64,000 nucleotides of DNA from contig OW203762.1 in assembly GCA_934045905.1 (NCBI GenBank), positions 40,215,702 through 40,279,701 of the forward strand, written 5' to 3'. This DNA is from Leuctra nigra (Eukaryota > Arthropoda > Insecta > Plecoptera > Leuctridae). The notes beneath the pieces were generated by a model that did not search any database, had not been told where the DNA came from, and saw only the letters and a program-made list of their open reading frames with translations. Position 1 is the first letter of the stretch; each line of letters starts with the position of its first letter. Below are positions 1 to 12,910 of the stretch, piece after piece. The position numbers were made by a program, and so were the translations under genes.

Positions 1-2411
1 TCACCCTGGGTCTCTCAAACATGATAAGTAAATGAGGCTATGGGTTACTTCTGTCCTCAAATACAGGTGGTGGAGGCGCCGGTATTCGCTCGCTTTCGAT
101 TTACGAAATAAGTCATATTTCCAACCTGTCACCCATTGTTTTTATCAAAATAGATCGATAACAAGGATGTGTAGTAATTTCTAGGCAAGCGTCTGTGGAC
201 ATATTTTGTTAGTGGTGTTGCCAATATTGCAAGAGTAAATAAATTGTTTATAGGTATATTTAGTGAAAGCTACGCCTCGTGTGATCATAATTTGTTTTAA
301 TAACATATTAGTCCATGTGAAAGCGAATATCCGAGGCAGTCAATTCACATGGTAGACAGATAAACTGCGACCACAGCGACGATAATATTCGGTAGTAATC
401 TCATCAGCCAGAGGAAATGCGGAGATTGAAATGGACTGAAAGTTGTACAAGTATCAACCAAGTTGCACATAGCAACGGTTGTTTACTGCAGTTTCATCTC
501 ATCAACAAATCACTTCCTCTATCCCAGTTATGCGCATAATTCATTACATGGTTAGCGAATGAATGCTGTGAGAGATAATTTCTCGGCTGTAATGGATATA
601 GGCAGGCACGTTCCATTCCAGAAGAAACGTGAATAATCGTAGAAATAATTTTCCTTTCATGGCAATCACGGACTTTTGGCATGATCGACTTCTAATGAGC
701 ATAGAACAATAAATCAACCGTGTACCAAGCAATCGGAAAGATGTTACACGGCAAGGAAGCCATTTTACCTGTTTTTATCCCATTAGCTTCCTTACACGAG
801 ATTTAATTGCTATAAATGTGTATTTCAGTGAGGCTGAAGGATCGTTTAGGAATGCCATATCCGCATTTTGTATTTTTTCTCCTGTCGCCAGGCGTGTTGT
901 TTAGATTGCATCTCACGTTTGTCCTAGAGTGTGTGTACTCGGTATGTAATGTATGTCACATAATATAGCATCAATCAGGTGCGGACAGAGAAATCTGCCA
1001 ATGAATGCCGCGAAATAGGTGCTAATCACACGAGATTCACTGGGACAAATAATGTCACAGCGCACGCGTGAGATGTGAGTGGCTCAATTAGCACGAGGAA
1101 GAGTGTCAAATACGTTTAATTGGGGTTATTTTATCTTATTAGTACACGAATCTGTGGCGAAGAATGTCGAATTTGAATAATATGCTTCGGAGCAAATGAA
1201 CAGGATTCTTCGGCACAGCATTTCAAAAGCGTTCTCTTCAGATCTTCACAGAGATTAAAATTCACGGAAAGCAACATAATATAAATTGTTGTATAAATTG
1301 CAACAAAATATAAATTGTTAACTGGAACTTGAAATAATTATTATAATTCTCCCAATCGACTGGATCTCTAAAAACCATATAAAAATTACATCAACGGAAT
1401 GGAATTGCTCAAGTTTTTGTCAAGCGAATGGAAACATAAAATCCAGTCGACCCCCCACTTAGCGCTATCATCATCATGGATCGCTCTCAAATGCACCGAA
1501 AGAGTTTTTGCAACCTTTAGGGCATGAGTTAATACACTTTCAATTATTGTATAATGTAAAATCGATCGATTTATTCATAGACAGTCGATGATGAAACCGA
1601 ATTGAACACGAAAACAACGCAGCCCAGAAGTCGGGACAGTAAATCTGAACAAAGTGTCCTTCACTAATCACTTTGTGGTAGAAGCAAGTACTTTCTTTTC
1701 CTCTCACTTGCTCTGCTACGTACGCACGTGTACAATAGACAGAATATATGCAACAAGATAAAATAAAAAACACTATCAAGTTATATAATGAAGTCGACAG
1801 CATTCCACTTGTCTAGCATTTCACCACAACCTTACATTCTACAGGTTGTTCGGTATAAGATTTCCGTCGTATGTATGACAAAATGATTGGTTGAGGTTTA
1901 GGTAATACCTGTTCTTCAATCAACGGTAATACTCGCGGTAGGTACTATTATCTACTGCGAGTCTTTTAGAATGTTGTATTGCATTTATTGAATACCCAAG
2001 ATAGCAAGTGATTTCAATGCAAGGGAAGAAAAAAGCTGAGAAACACGAAGATGATTTAGGACACATCAGACTGGGTGTAGATCATGGAAATAATGCCAAT
2101 TGAAACAATGGCCAGAACTGAAATCTTCACTTTCCAACAAATGTATCGACACAAGGCAAGGTAAAGTCTTCTTTAAACCTCGCCTTAACCAAGGTGTGCG
2201 TATTTCTGCCAGATCACGATTTGGCGCCTTGCCCACTCAAGGTGACCTAGCATCCCACCACAATCACCTGGGCTGACGTCATGCATACCTTCAGACGCCA
2301 TCGAAGTATCCACATGGCATTTCATTTCAGGATGCACATCTCAGATGCTGTGGAGTCGATTCATTCGTATATTATGTTTGGTGACTGAGGTGAGGTCCAA
2401 GATTAGTGTTC

Positions 2412-2894
2412 ATCGAACGAGCGAAGCGAGCGTCTCATTTTTCTCTCTTTTGGCACGGGTGTCTACTACAGGTCGCACCGTTTCTCTGATCGAGCTGAAG
2501 TTTTGCTTACATATGCGGTCTGCAGACATTTAAAAAAATCTTTGATCCGTTAAAATTTAAAAAAAAAATCTAAGTGGTGGATCCGATCAGTTTGAAATTT
2601 TGCATATTTTACAAAATTTCAGTAAACTCCTCCAATTGGTTTAAATTTAAAAAAATCTTTCGATTGGTCGAAAATCAAAACCAACATTATCTCATATTTT
2701 ACACATTTTCAGCCAAATAGGCCAAGAATTTTGAAAGAGCTATCATAATAGATTTAGGAAAGTACACCCGAGGGTATATGGAAATTGGGAAGTTGCAAAG
2801 AAAATCAAATTAGTGTAAGTAGTAATTTTTGATTGAGTGGATCGTGTTTTGTTGGAGATTGCACGTAAACGCGTTGCACCGATCATTTTCCAAG
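2412..2894 (+). repeat. CCTAG-T family repeat, copy A (diverged)
   Basis: Begins near the shared 5' motif GAGCGAAGCGAGCGTCTC and ends near 'aaacgcgttgcaccgatc...caagt', a mutated form of the 3' end seen in copies B, C, E and F. Internal phrases such as 'gatcgagctgaagttttgc' recur in the other copies. Boundaries are approximate because this copy is degraded. Confidence 0.55.
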
Positions 2895-5800
2895 TATAAG
2901 TTAGTAAAATGTTTTATTATTTCGCGCCATTGAAAAGTAAATTGAGAATTAATGAAGCGTGTACATGCAATAGAAATGGCTCATACCGATTTAACGAGTA
3001 AATGATTAGTTTATGATTACAATAACACTTGCAGGAGTAACTTTTCTATGAAGAATGGTGACTCACAAGGGCGTTGATGATGTAATTAATGAGGGCCGAC
3101 AATGTACCAGTACTCAAGTAGTCGGCAGCGTCGACCTTCGGAGTATTCTTATGAGACGTTTACGTATCCGGTAATTTTGGCCAATTATTACATTGCAGTT
3201 AATGGGGTCAGCCAGAAACAGAATACCGTGTAAAGATTGTTTTGCTCTTTCCCAACTTTCTTCTGATCCTTTGAAAGAGGAACGATTTTTTTTAGAAATG
3301 AAAACAGTACACTTGAAATGTGTTTTATTGTACGTGAGATTTGTCTGAATGGTGATTGACCAAAAGGCCACTTAAAATCGTCGTAAATTAGTAATGCTCC
3401 ACAAGAGCGAATTGATTGGAGCTCAGAACTTATTGTTTCCAGTTCACGTGGAAAACCGCAACTTTTTCTCAGATAAAATCATTGCTCAGCAGCAACCAGG
3501 ACCTTGTAGTACTTTATGCTTGTGTAGTATGATCGACAGAAGGCATACGTTCTCATGGCTCATTCCTCTAACTCTAAGGTTGTACTTCTCTGTTGCAATT
3601 TATGTATCCTGATATTATGAGTAGTAATACTCTATAATTACCTGATCATAAGTATTGCAAATAATAAAATGCGCAGAAAATAATGTCACACAATGGAATT
3701 TTATAGCGAGTGTGAAAAACGTAAAATCATTTGAATGCGGCGGGCTCGGGATTTTAGAGAGCGAAATGAAGACAATGTCCCAATTGGCTGAGTGATACAC
3801 ATCGCACGTTGTAACCCACATTGTGAACTTGTTCTGCAATCATTATGTCAGTTTAAGTGAACTACAAGAAAGACGGTTGGTCAATAGCTATCGAAATGTT
3901 TGAGCGACAGGGCATCAGGTGTTTAAAGTTCAAACAAAAGATCGACGAACTATGATAGCAACTAAGTATTGTAATTTAGAAACCAAATTGGTGCTACTGG
4001 ATGACGAATAAGGCATTTTAATGCATGCGATGAGGATTGCGCACTCTAATTTGTCCTGTAAAATGTAGATTTGTCGTGAAAAGCGGGGTATTCCGCAGCT
4101 GTGTTGTGTGCAGTGCGACCTACTTCAACAGAAACAATAACTTCGAGCACCTAATCAGTGAATATCGACGAGCATTGTCCTGGACATGATCAGAGGATCG
4201 TGGGTTCGAGTGCCGTCAGCGCCCATCCTGTCACGACTTTACACACACATTTGGAATTCCACGACGTCTATTGTTATTCCTTTTCATGACCGGAATCGCA
4301 ATGGAGAAGGTATTTTTGTGAAATCGAAATTTTTAGATTTAACTGGGAGTTTTCTTATTCAAAAATAATTACAAAATATCCAAGTTAATAGAATACCCAT
4401 ATTTTAGAAAAAATTAAATTAGGTATTGTTATTCCAGAATCTATAGTATAGTAGAGTTTATGTTTTTATGTGTCAACATTTAAGTAGGTATGTTGTTATG
4501 CTTTAGGGAACCCTACTTATTTTTAAATGGTACAAATAATAACAAAATCACTTTTAGTCACCCGAAAATGTATTTTTTTTTTTTTCATATTATATAAAAT
4601 GTACATTTCATGAAACATTTTGGTGGAAAAACGGCGAAGACTTTGTTGCAATGGCAATGCACTGGATTATAACGTAAATGAAGATTCTATCATTCTATCA
4701 AGTTCCTAAATCAATTACTTGAAAACTAATCATCCCACAACAGAAATAATAACATGTCGACGTTCAGGCACATCTCAACCACCAATTATTCAATTATTCA
4801 ATTACTCAATTATTCTGATTATTCTCTAATTTAGAGGAGACTCCAATTACTCCAATATTACTCCAAAACGAATAATCATTTATATCGATATAATCGCCAT
4901 ATCGCATACATTATTGCCTGCATTTGCATTGCGACGAAGCCGTCATAATTAATATTCAATTATGTTAGCTGTAAAACGGAATCTCCTCAAGAGCATTGGA
5001 AGGAAGAAGTTTATCCGCCATATTGCTTGCCACAACAGCAAGAGGTCACCATCAGATTTCAACCGCATTGTTCATCTTCATTTGAATAATGTCATGAAGA
5101 AGGACTATTAACTAAGGTTAAAGATCCGTACATAGACGAGTCACGAGCTCCCTGGTCGCCCAGCTTGTCGTGATAAAACAATCGACTTCCGGAGCTCCTT
5201 TGCAGACCCTCATCCTTGTCTCTGTTTACATTTATAGGCGCAGAAGAAGAGTCCTTCGATTGTCAACTAGATGATGTGTATCAAATCCGAACGCCTTGGC
5301 GAACACTCGCTTTGCAGTGGCTTCAAATTGTATAATCGCATCCCAGAGATAATAAGAAACGAAAAAAATACAGAAAAATTTAGAAGGATGTGCGTAGAGG
5401 TAATAAAAAAATGAAATTGGCTTTCAGAACCACAGCAAATATAAATGTGGGCTTTTGGGATAGGCCCTAAGCCAAGGTTTTTGGATTAGGTGAAATTGTT
5501 TATCTCTTATTTATCTCTTAATTGTGTTATAATTGTAAAAATTAATATTTTGACAAAAACCTTATAGTAATGACTAATGAGTGTATAATACCTATGTAAA
5601 CATGTAAAAATAGCTAAAATAGCTAAATAAGAATTACTACCAGCACAAAATTGACAATCGACAATCATGAAATTTCTGATTAGTGATTGGAGATGCAAAT
5701 TTGTGTGTTCAACATGTTCTTATAAATATCCTTAGCTGTTCAAAAACAATCTGAGAGTAGTAGAGATTCCAGTAATACGTAGTGGCAACAAAGCTGTAGA

Positions 5801-6742
5801 GAAAATAAAGTTAGCAAAATTGTAAAAGTTTCTCATTCTGTCTAATAGGTAATTCGTGATTTCGTATATTTTTTAAATGAACACCAATCTTACGGTTCCT
5901 ATTCATCCAGAATTCTATGAAAACTTAATAATAAGCAATTATATTTTTCGGCAGAGAGAACAATATTCTAAAAGTGAGCGAGCCCTTCTCTCAAAAGCTT
6001 TGGGTATAGGTACCTACTTAAAAAGTGTATCAATCTCGGTATCATTGTATCAATCGAAACTGTCAATGGACGTGTGACAAAATCCTTTACAACGCAGTGA
6101 AAGAAAACATCTGACTGAACCCAATACGATTTCTTCACTACTAAACAATTGGACTAATAAATTTACTAATAAATGTCAGCCTTGTAGAACACATTTTCTC
6201 GAAAGTCTCCTCGAAGAAATAGCATTTTGATTTGTCATCCATGATGCACATAAACGATTGAATGGACATGATTGACCTGATGAAGTTCCACTCCACATAC
6301 CGGCAGGAAGATTGGTCCGTCCGTTTCTCACATGATTATGATGCAAATTCACCCAACAGACCGCGAAATGAGCGCGAGAAAATGCAAAAATGTGAACCCA
6401 ACTGAGAAAACATATATTATTAATCTACAACCGCATCGAGGACAAACACCTTCTTAGTCTTAGATACAATACGACCAAGTAGCAAGGACATGGACATACC
6501 AATAAGCAACAAAAACTTGATCAATTCAGTTGATAAGAAAAGGGAATGGCAGTGCACGGAATGTGGTACTGATGTGTGCTGTATTGTTTAGCTGAGTACC
6601 TGACATTGGACAGAATAATGTTGTCATAGGACGCAATGTCACTTGAAACAAATTAGTTTTATATTAGCATCACCTTCCCATGGAAGATCTTCTTTGATAA
6701 ACTAAATAGCCTTGGAGTAAGGAGCCAATATATATCGCAATA

Positions 6743-6852
6743 TTGCAGTTGGTATTTATTAACATCGACCTATCCTAGGTAATTTATAAGGAAAATCCAT
6801 ATATATAAAAATAATAGTAATAAATTAGTTTTAATAAATACCAACTGCAATG
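6743..6852. repeat. Small fold-back (inverted repeat)
   Basis: The arm 'attgcagttggtatttatta' at the left recurs inverted as 'taataaataccaactgcaat' at the right, around an AT-rich loop of about 70 bp. It has no coding potential and looks like a MITE-type remnant. Confidence 0.6.
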
Positions 6853-7198
6853 TGAAAAGATTTTCCTCGAGATCAGTAAAAACCATATTTCATAAATTAG
6901 TTTTAGTTTTATTTGTTGAATAATTTAATATAACACGAGTTTTGAATGAAATCATACTGTATCTACTTTTGTAAGCATTTCGTTTGAAACCGAACCAAAT
7001 CAAGAATGTGTGATCTCTATAGATGCATATCTGGAACTTACGAATAAGGAAACCTGGACATGCCGGCATAGCTTGCCCAGTGCAGAGTATTATCTCTTTA
7101 TTGCCCTGCTATTTTGAAGATAAAGTTATATTTTGATATACCGACCGGTCAATGGTAATACCGAATATAGAAATATATATAATATAGCTTTATCAGTT

Positions 7199-7667
7199 AT
7201 TGAGCGAGCGAAGCGAGCGACTCCCTTTGGCTTCATTTGGCATGGACCTCTGTTTTTTTTTTGTGTGTGCAGGACGCTGTACAGGTCACACCAATTCTCC
7301 GATCGAGCTAAAATTTTGCACACATGTAAAGACCAAAACTGCGGTTTTCTGGCACTTTTTTTTTTTGAATTTTGTTGAATTTTTTTTGAAATTTTAATTT
7401 GTAAAATATATTTTTGCTTATATATTTTGCTAATTGCCTATTACACAATTACACAATTATTTGTGTAACTTTTCAAAATAAATTTAATTTGTTTAATATT
7501 TTTGAGTGCATGGCTTTTACTAATTTGCATTGAAAAGCAGGTGTTGGTGTTGCAGAAATTTTTGTATAATTTGAGTGGATTATTGCAGTGCTTTAGGTAA
7601 TTTTGATTTGAAGTGTTGCACGTACCGGTGCTCGCTTATCAACGCGTTACACAGAGCGTTTTCCTAG
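7199..7667 (+). repeat. CCTAG-T family repeat, copy B
   Basis: Starts at ATTGAGCGAGCGAAGCGAGCG and ends at GCGTTTTCCTAG followed by T. Just before the end, AACGC and GCGTT can pair to form a short hairpin. Flanks outside these limits differ from those of the other copies, which fixes the ends. The copy is about 470 bp, shorter than copies C and E, so internally deleted. A Helitron-like rolling-circle origin is an inference from the 3' hairpin plus CTAG and the T that follows. Confidence 0.65.
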
Positions 7668-7849
7668 TCAAATGTATATACTTAGTTCTTTGTGAATCCA
7701 GCCACATGGCTAAGTATACTTAAAAAATGAAACGTCAGTTTTGCAACGCATTGTCCTGAACACGCACACCACCATTAACCTAAATTCCTGACCACATACT
7801 ACATTGTAGCCAAAGCCAACGATATATTTTGATTGACGGGCGATCTTAC

Positions 7850-8021
7850 CTTTTGGCATGCCACACGGTCCCTTCGTCCTCGAGTTGTCGAGGAAATCCA
7901 GGTCGTAATTCCTCGCCGGTGGATAGGTGAGCGCCACATGCGCATGTGCGAGCGAGAGCAGTGCTGACGCAGCCAGCAGCAGCGGCATGCATGTCCGTGT
8001 GAGCATGATGTGACTGCGCAT
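7850..8021 (-). CDS. Secreted LPMO-like protein, first coding exon (partial gene)
   Basis: Exon 1 starts at ATG 8021 and ends at donor AAAAG|GTAAGATC (7850/7849); one nucleotide of the next codon is carried over. It encodes a signal peptide (hydrophobic run MPLLLAASALLSLAHA, or starting from the internal Met6), followed at once by His in 'HVALTYPPARNYDLDFLDN' and then CGMPKG. In copper lytic polysaccharide monooxygenases the mature N-terminal His forms half of the histidine brace, so a secreted chitin/polysaccharide-active or related copper protein is likely. Only about 31 mature residues are here and the second brace His and catalytic core are missing, so the family (for example AA15) is not settled. 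The exon is far more GC-rich than its surroundings. An acceptor-like TGTCCCGCAG upstream (exon start at 8063) suggests a separate 5' UTR exon. Confidence 0.6.
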
Positions 8022-8063
8022 GCGCTCTCAGCCGGGGCGACGTAGACACGGCTCCACCACGGG

Positions 8064-11000
8064 CTGCGGGACACACAGTCTCAGTATCAGTCATTGAAGA
8101 TACTCAGAGACACAAGCAGAAGGAAACATCCAGTTTGAGAAATAGAATTAGAAATAAACAAGACGAAAATAAACACAAATCATTTCAGATTCAGAATGCT
8201 CTGAGAAGGGACATGTTGAAAAACTACAACATGGTGTTACTAATGTGTTGTTTAGGTACCTTACATGGACACTTTCAATATAGTCAATTGAATTGAATTT
8301 TTAATGAAACTGTGCATTCAAAGTAGGTGATAATTATTTCCTACTAATTTGAATTGCTTTGTGTAAGTCATTTAAATTCATTTTCCAAAATCGTTTTTTA
8401 ATTGTCCAATATTTTTTTCTTCTAAATGAACGAAGTTTCCTATAACTAAGCGTACCTATGGTAGGTATTCATAATTTGACATTTTTTGAAATTTGAAACA
8501 CCTATTTTAAAACAAATTAAGTTCATCGTTTAATTAAACAGTGTAATTTCGTCGAACATCTTTCTTACCTAATGCGAGCTGTGACCAAAATGAGTGCAAA
8601 ATTACGTAAGAGTTCATGGGACGGATTTCTTGACATTGAAACATTTCACAAGAGTAACCTTATAAAGATGAAACGGAACTCAAGTTCCTGAGGAACCTCA
8701 TGGCCTAAAACGCCCAAAGGATGCATAATCTTCGGCTGAAGTGTCATGAATAAGTTTCTAAACTAAATGGGCATTAGCATGCTACATTATAAATGTCATT
8801 AATTCATGTACAATCGCGAGACAAAAAATATAGACAACTTTCTGGTTTCTCTCTGTGCAGTTGGTATATAGAGGTACCTAGCGGATGGTTTCGAATTCAA
8901 ATTTCGATAATAGTGTTCGATTTGCAAAAACAGAGGCAAAGAGTGAATGCGTAGAGACCGGTAGAGACTGACTGTGTTGGAACTTGAAAATTTTCAATAT
9001 AAAAATTACATATAAAAAATATATATATTTCATTTCTGTAAGAAAGATAATTATTTTCGACTAAACTTCACCTTTGAGTGTTCAAGTGTTCAGTGAGTTC
9101 TGTGAGCTCTGTTGTGTCATCTGCTGTGGCCCATCGAATCGTGTTTAAAGTTGAAATTTGCAATTTTGTGTAAGTACCGTCCTACAATCTTTATTTTTGT
9201 GTGTATATTTCCATTCTTTACTATTCCAAATAACAATAGGAAATTGAAGCTCATGACTTTTGCAATTTAAAGTACCTACTGAGCACTGTCTGCACTGGAT
9301 CATTGTTAAAGGTGAAAATTATTCGAATTTAAACATTGGAAACTTTTAACATGGAAACTCCCAGACTACAAGCTCGAACCAAGAGAAGTGTGCATACAAT
9401 ACAACGTAGGTAGTTAACTATATTGTAAAATCCAATTAAAACCGTAAATATAACAATGCATAACTAACTGCAACAAATGTGCTTAAGACTGAAATGGAAT
9501 CAATACGAATGGATTTGGCAAGCATGTTAGGTGTGCAGAGAGCTTGGCAAATCAGTGGTTAGAATTAGTTAGTTTCGCTGCAGCATTATGATTATATTAT
9601 TACACTGTGACTATCTTCTGTGACGGTTCAAGTTACGCTTTAGCCACAAGCACAAAATGATGGTAATTCGAATTACTACTCGACGTTTGATAGGTACCTA
9701 TAGCCTAGGTAAGAATCTGACAAATCACCAGAAATGAACTCTCATTTCACTTCTTTGGACGTCTCAAAGAAGCTGCACATTGAAATATGAAATCTGGAAG
9801 TGAAACAGATTCGTGCGTGATTTGCCCTAGGATTCCCAACGAAGCGATGATTCTTGCGGTGGGGCGAACGAGTGAAAAGTCGAACTTGCGAAACGTGTTG
9901 TAATTACAGGTTTTTAATTCTGTGGAAAGTAAAAACCCGGTAACTGTGGTCGTATTGGTGCGAATATGTGCTCGCAGCTTGAAATCGACAATATCGGTTG
10001 GGAAACGAACAGATCACTTTTGTTAGTTTTAACATTATTACCACATTACTTGATATTTTAAAATAATGTCTCTAGATGGCATATTTATCGATGGGAGACC
10101 TAAATCCCAGATATATGAAATTACGTTTCAAATTAATGAACCCGAACTATTTTAAAACCAAATGCATTCCGTTCGTGGATAAACTACTGTGCAAAGTCTC
10201 TCGAAAACATGACGTCTATACCAAAACAGTAATATTCAGATAATCAGATAATAAAATAATCACTATATTCGAGCATAAATATAGAAAATAAAGTTTGAAA
10301 ATCGATCTCGATCTTGCGAAAGTATTCACATTATTCAAAACTTCTAGACTTCATAAGAGCGTGAATCGTGATAATATATTTTTGGCAATTGTGACACCTA
10401 CATGGATTTGTCAAGGCTTCGTGGCAGTCAGCAGCTATAAACATTACATTATTCATAATCATAACTGGAAAGTTTTGTACACACTATGCTGGTTACATGA
10501 GTGATGAAGACACCAGAATCTTGAGGCAGATGACATCTTGCCTGTCTTCTGGAACTAATTGCTACGAACTCATCTTCGGTATTGAGATAATTGGTAGCTC
10601 ATTACAGACATCCTCATTAGTGATTTCTACTGCTCATGTCAACATTATTTTGGCAATTACGCCAGTGGGTAAAACAACAAACAGTGGTTAAACTCGTTTA
10701 AATTGCTTGTGTACAAGAACAAGGTCGAAATGAAACCGAGTGCCCTTAACGTCAGTTTCCGAAGAAGCGCCCGTGGAACTTCGTGATGCCCTCTCGCACG
10801 CAACATTTCCTTACCTCCATCCATCAAGGAGCAAATAATAGGATAATTTCTTTCTTCAGCGGGCATCTAATGGAATCCCGGAGACGAGATTCTTTCGTGT
10901 TTTTTTATTTTTTATTTTTTTATCGTTGATTCAAATTGTAGCCGCATGTTTATTTTTTTCTTGAACTCCGCCAAGGTTTCAACCACACCTACCATCATTG

Positions 11001-12821
11001 TGCGAATGCCCGCGGCAGCTTTCAAAACTTTCGAAGCGACTTGTACCTCGGAGTCCGAATACCTTGCGCCGAGATTTCACTTCTGCCCCGCGTACAGTCG
11101 GTGCACCTGATCTTTCATTGGTATCAAGTCAAGAGAAATCTGAGTCAACGACCGTGCGCATAGATTCACAATTTCCTGAACGTAGCGAAGCCTGCTTGTT
11201 GATATCTTCATTGCAAAGAGATTGAGATTTATACACGGTTATCAGCAAACAATATGTTTGAGATTCGATCAAAATGAAAGGTCTGGATCCAAACTTTCAA
11301 AAAAACAGCAATAAAACGTTTACTATTGTGAGTGGGTGCGATAATGACTGCAAGCCGATTGTAAGAAATTCAACAACAATTCACGGTACACCTACCATTT
11401 ACAATAAGCTCCGAACTCTTTTCATGTCTAATTAAGATTTTTCGTAAATAGTCCTTATTTTGTTTATAGACGATTGGCTTTCCTAATTACATACTTTGGA
11501 AATAAAGACGTGCTCTGTGGAGTCGTTTGCAGTCTAATAACTCCATGACTTTTACATGGTCATTCGCATCATGACTTATGAATTAAACAAGATAAGTCAG
11601 TCTTATTAAATATAGATCTCCGAGGGGAGTGATTATGTTGATTATGTAATTATTTATCCCATGGGTTCCCACGTTTCTGGAGAATATGCTTAAAACAGCT
11701 TGTTACTTGCATGTTTAACGGAGCGTTAAACACTCTGTAAGGTATGCGGAGGTCAAAACACGTTTTACATAGAAAACGTTTTATATAAGATGCATTGGCA
11801 CACCAAATGTGTGGAGATAAAAGTGGCCATTTGCACGGTCATTTTTCACGTTATTACTATTATTATTATTTGTTTTACTTTGTAGCGGCCTTAGGTCATG
11901 TCAGTGCAGTAACTTAGAAAGCCGGCCAATTGGACCAGGCAACTGTTGTTACATTTTGCAATAAAGCGTTCACAGGTTACAAAACTGGCATTCTTTAGGT
12001 ATTAGGTAAATGCCAACAGCTATGGCAGATACACATGCAAACTTTAATGTTCTTATTACAATTTGTACTTTACTACATGTTAATTAAACTATTTTTTATG
12101 ATTGTACCATTTTTTATCACCTACAAAGCAAATTTTGCAACCTCAGAAATAATGTTGATATTAATCTATAATAGATCAATATTGATGCAGCATAGGCAAT
12201 AAAAGCAACAAATAAACGCATATCTTTTGTGATGCACATTGTTTGATCGAATACCATGCTAGTTGCCCTGGAGGGTGAGGGAAAGGGTGAAGGGGAGGGG
12301 GCAAGGGCGTAACATCCAGGTAAACCCGGAGCCACTATAAAAAAAATATTTGAAAAATTAGTAAAAAACAAAGAGAAGTAATTCCACTGCCTGATCGTTA
12401 ATCAAAGTCATCCCACCCGAGATTCTATTTTCTTTAGAAGAGCCCCTGGCGCTACATGCGTTTAATTAGTCGTTTAAATAATCAAGTGAAGTAACAAGTT
12501 AAATAATTAAATTGCAGGTGGCAAAGAAATCAGCAAACCATGCGGGTTCATTTTGTTTGACACACGGCACCCTCGCTTGACAACCAAAACAAAGGGCAAT
12601 TGAAATGTTAAAAAATGACTCACCTTAGATATTGGACACTCCAACCATTCGTATATTAATCCAGGTAATGCAAACACCTCAAATATGAGTTAAAACACTT
12701 GGTCTTATAAATCACTCACACACTCACATAATGTTCTCCAGTGATCACTGATCTGTCCAGCGAAACCAACAAGACTGGCTCGGTAAAGAAGGCGGCGGTG
12801 GTTTGAAGTTGAGTTTCTTAC
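8064..12821. other. Intergenic or 5' intron, no gene seen
   Basis: AT-rich sequence with scattered 'taggtacctac' motifs and no exon-like open frame. If the TATA-bearing exon near 12.85 kb belongs to the LPMO-like gene, this whole stretch is its first intron. Confidence 0.4.
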
Positions 12822-12910
12822 CTGTAGACATGCGCAGAAGCGAGCACCAAGCGTCGCGCACACCTGTTGAGGCCCCTCTCCCTCTCTATCTCTCACTTGC
12901 TCTTATAAGA
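12822..12910 (-). promoter_or_regulatory. Possible TATA promoter with short 5' exon
   Basis: On the minus strand a TTATAAGA box (about 12903-12910) is followed 30-40 nt later by a GC-richer tract and then a strong donor ATGTCTACAG|GTAAGAAAC ending at 12822. This looks like a first, mostly non-coding exon. The next minus-strand exon with an acceptor is the LPMO-like exon (acceptor at 8065/8064), so it may be that gene's 5' UTR. Transcription has not been shown. Confidence 0.3.

Larger units (their letters stand above)
1..7849. other. Gene-poor stretch, downstream of LPMO-like exon
   Basis: No convincing coding exon was found on either strand. On the minus strand this is intron or flank of the LPMO-like gene, whose exon 1 ends at 7850 with a good donor; no following exon was recognised. 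The stretch is AT-rich. It holds two copies of the CCTAG-T interspersed repeat family (about 2412-2894 and 7199-7667), a small fold-back (6743-6852) and an ATT/ATTC-rich patch near 4790-4860. Short open frames here have no codon bias or family resemblance. Confidence 0.5.

Noticed and set aside
3114..3371. 85-codon minus open frame
   Set aside because: No codon bias, splice context or family resemblance in AT-rich DNA; consistent with chance.
4160..4240. tRNA-like B box ('gtgggttcgagtgcc') suggesting a tRNA or SINE head
   Set aside because: No acceptor or anticodon stem can be formed and no A box lies at the right distance. It may be a worn SINE remnant, which is too weak to call.
12705..12896. 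63-codon minus frame over the TATA-bearing segment
   Set aside because: It runs through a strong donor and has no start supported by context. The segment is better explained as a 5' exon and promoter.
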